Source: Trematomus loennbergii (Eukaryota; Chordata; Actinopteri; Perciformes; Nototheniidae). Taken from it: 64,000 nucleotides of DNA. A program made the position numbers and the translations under genes. The notes beneath the pieces were generated by a model. It was not told the DNA's origin, did no database searches, and saw nothing but the letters and a program-made list of their open reading frames with translations. Positions 50,401 through 64,000 of the stretch are shown piece after piece (positions within the stretch are counted from its first letter, which is position 1; every line of letters starts with the position of its first letter). The stretch spans positions 160,001 through 224,000 of the forward strand of contig JAAOOA010000633.1 of assembly GCA_012861695.1 (NCBI GenBank). The letters are read 5' to 3'.

Positions 50401-52462
50401 CAGTGAAAGTACTAACACTACACTGTATTAATACTCTGTTACAGTAAAAGTACTAACACTACACTGTATTAATACTCTGTTACAGTAAAAGTACTAACAC
50501 TACACTGTATTAATACTCTGTTACAGTAAAAGTACTAACACTACACTGTATTAATACTCTGTTACAGTGAAAGTACTAACACTGCACTGTATTAATACTC
50601 TGTTACAGTGAAAGTACTAACACTACACTGTATTAATACTCTGTTACAGTGAAAGTACTAACACTACACTGTATTAATACTCTGTTCCAGTAAAAGTACT
50701 AACACTACACTGTATTAATACTCTGTTACAGTGAAAGTACTAACACTACACTGTATTAATACTCTGTTACAGTAAAAGTACTAACACTACACTGTATTAA
50801 TACTCTGTTACAGTGAAAGTACTAACACTACACTGTATTAATACTCTGTTACAGTGAAAGTACTAACACTACACTGTATTAATACTCTGTTCAGTGAAAG
50901 TACTAACACTGCACTGTATTAATACTCAGTTACAGTGAAAGTACTAACACTACACTGTATTAATACTCTGTTCCAGTAAAAGTACTAACACTACACTGTA
51001 TTAATACTCTTTACAGTGAAAGTACTAACACTACACTGTATTAATACTCTGTTACAGTGAAAGTACTAACACTACACTGTATTAATACTCTGTTACAGTG
51101 AAAGTACTAACACTACACTGTATTAATACTCTGTTCAGTGAAAGTACTAACACTGCACTGTATTAATACTCAGTTACAGTGAAAGTACTAACACTACACT
51201 GTATTAATACTCTGTTACAGTAAAAGTACTAACACTACACTGTATTAATACTCTGTTACAGTGAAAGTACTAACACTACACTGTATTAATACTCTGTTAC
51301 AGTGAAAGTACTAACACTACACTGTATTAATACTCTGTTAACAGTGAAAGTACTAACACTACACTGTATTAATACTCTGTTACAGTGAAAGTACTAACAC
51401 TACACTGTATTAATACTCTGTTACAGTAAAAGTACTAACACTACACTGTATTAATACTCTGTTACAGTGAAAGTACTAACACTACACTGTATTAATACTC
51501 TGTTACAGTGAAAGTACTAACACTACACTGTATTAATACTCTGTTTCAGTGAAAGTACTAACACTGCACTGTATTAATACTCAGTTACAGTGAAAGTACT
51601 AACACTACACTGTATTAATACTCTGTTCCAGTAAAGTACTAACACTACACTGTATTAATACTCTGTTCCAGTGAAAGTACTAACACTACACTGTATTAAT
51701 ACTCTGTTACAGTGAAAGTACTAACACTACACTGTATTAATACTCTGTTACAGTGAAAGTACTAACACTACACTGTATTAATACTCTGTTACAGTGAAAG
51801 TACTAACACTCACTGTATTAATACTCTGTTACAGTGAAAGTACTAACACTGCACTGTATTAATACTCAGTTACAGTGAAAGTACTAACACTACACTGTAT
51901 TAATACTCTGTTCCAGTAAAAGTACTAACACTACACTGTATTAATACTCTGTTACAGTGAAAGTACTAACACTGCACTGTATTAATACTCTGTTTCAGTG
52001 AAAGTACTAACATTGCACTGTATTAATACTCAGTTACAGTGAAAGTACTAACACTACACTGTATTAATACTCTGTTCCAGTAAAAGTACTAACACTACAC
52101 TGTATTAATACTCTGTTACAGTGAAAGTACTAACACTACACTGTATTAATACTCTGTTACAGTGAAAGTACTAACACTACACTGTATTAATACTCTGTAA
52201 CAGTGAAAGTACTAACACTACACTGTATTAATACTCTGTTACAGTGAAAGTACTAACACTACACTGTATTAATACTCTGTTACAGTGAAAGTACTAACAC
52301 TACACTGTATTAATACTCTGTTACAGTGAAAGTACTAACACTACACTGTATTAATACTCAGTTACAGTGAAAGTACTAACACTACACTGTATTAATACTC
52401 TGTTCCAGTGAAAGTACTAACACTACACTGTATTAATACTCTGTTACAGTGAAAGTACTAAC
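47416..52462. repeat. 41-bp minisatellite, about 123 copies
   Basis: Unit: CTGTATTAATACTCTGTTAC AGTGAAAGTACTAACACTAC A. Each unit contains TACAGTG and its complement CACTGTA about 15 bases apart. A three-unit variant cassette (TTTCAG with GCACT, CAGTTACAG, TTCCAG) recurs about ten times after 48.9 kb but not before. The period is not a multiple of three, and no long frame is open. Confidence 0.97.
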
Positions 52463-52890
52463 ATTCGTGCCGGGAATTTATTTAAACAGATGGACAAAGA
52501 ATCAAACCATTCAGCTGTCTTTGTCGTAATTAATTTATTGCAAGAATGTTCAGTGAGTCACTCAGAGAGCATACTGTCTGCAGAGTGGAAGAGCAAGAGT
52601 AGAGTTTTGGTTGAATACTTAGACACAGAGAGAGGAGAAGGGGGGGGGGTGAAGTGTGTGTTTGATGTATTTAGTTAGAACGCTTTGGATTAATTTCTCT
52701 AACTGGTGGAGGGTTTGGTTCAGGCACTGAAACAGGAAGTGAAGAATCTGGCAAAATGTGTGAGGCCTGTTCCCCTTCTCCATCTCATGATGATGCACAT
52801 CATTTGTATTTCCCAACAGGGCGTGTTGGTAGGTGGGGTTTATCTTCAGTCTCTAGCTGTACTCTGTCTGCTGTAATAGATCGTCCTCAG
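52463..52890 (+). other. 5' region of the teleost multi-copy gene
   Basis: No exon recognised with confidence. A 9-base G run lies at 52641-52650. An acceptor-like TCGTCCTCAG ends at 52890. Confidence 0.35.
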
Positions 52891-52907
52891 AGGAGAGCCA
52901 GGTCATC

Positions 52908-63927
<11,020 letters not shown>

Positions 63928-64000
63928 ATCAGAGTTTAGATAAGCACATCCTGCCTTCACTGAACTAACATTACAATCAGAGTTGGAGCTATATATTGGT
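63928..64000 (+). other. 3' flank of the multi-copy gene
   Basis: Same sequence as 47165-47250. The window ends before a poly(A) signal is reached. Confidence 0.5.

Noticed and set aside
41481..52462. CRISPR-like regular arrays
   Set aside because: Repeats are directly contiguous with no unique spacers, and the sequence is vertebrate; these are minisatellites.

Overview
The window is vertebrate nuclear DNA, almost certainly from a teleost (ray-finned) fish. The evidence is intron-containing genes with GT-AG junctions, an Hsp30-type small heat-shock gene, a TIM/HAVCR-like immune receptor, a gene family that I recall as multi-copy and uncharacterised in teleosts, eukaryotic tRNA genes, and a fish-like mix of transposons (hAT-like elements, PIF/Harbinger, an L1/Tx1-type LINE, a copia-type relic). 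Tandem repeats fill a large share of the sequence. Four minisatellites alone (23, 57, 41 and 27 bp periods) cover about 12 kb. That density would suit a subtelomeric or otherwise repeat-rich region, but this is inference.

Layout. 1-2.4 kb: intergenic, with a 64-bp-arm inverted repeat. 2.4-2.7 kb: an unrecognised acidic 98-residue ORF, then a 13-bp array and AU-rich sequence. 5-10.2 kb: a 30-bp array, then a 2.3 kb array of 23-bp units that looks derived from the hsp30 3' UTR. 10.2-10.9 kb (-): hsp30-like gene with TATA box and HSE-like site. 12.48 kb: tRNA-Ala(AGC). 13.1-17.2 kb (+): EGR-family zinc-finger gene with a CArG/ETS/CRE/TATA promoter. 18.7-20.0 kb: dead copia-like element. 21.5-23.8 kb: tRNA cluster (two identical tRNA-Val(CAC), one tRNA-Val remnant, one tRNA-Asp(GTC)). 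24.2-33.4 kb: nested transposons, including a PIF/Harbinger transposase with a histone-type stem-loop just after its stop codon. 34.5-40.5 kb (-): eight-exon TIM/HAVCR-like receptor gene. 41.5-45.45 kb: 57-bp minisatellite. 46.5-47.4 kb (+): terminal exon of a partial gene copy with an expanded 9-residue repeat. 47.4-52.5 kb: 41-bp minisatellite. 52.9-63.9 kb (+): a four-exon gene of the same family, interrupted by a 2.2 kb hAT-like element in intron 1 and a 6.1 kb antisense L1/Tx1 in intron 3.

Two themes stand out. First, every recognisable host coding region carries one or more single-base frame breaks, often in short homopolymers, while splice sites and flanking homology remain good. Uncorrected long-read consensus errors are the simplest explanation, although pseudogenisation of individual genes cannot be excluded. 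Second, tandem arrays and transposons are intertwined: arrays expand inside UTRs and exons, related arrays occur at several places, and three transposon insertions sit inside tandem arrays with intact target-site duplications, so the ancestral array can be inferred.

The genes do not form an operon or a shared pathway. They are independent stress-response (hsp30), immediate-early transcription (egr), immune-surface (TIM-like), translation (tRNA) and uncharacterised loci.
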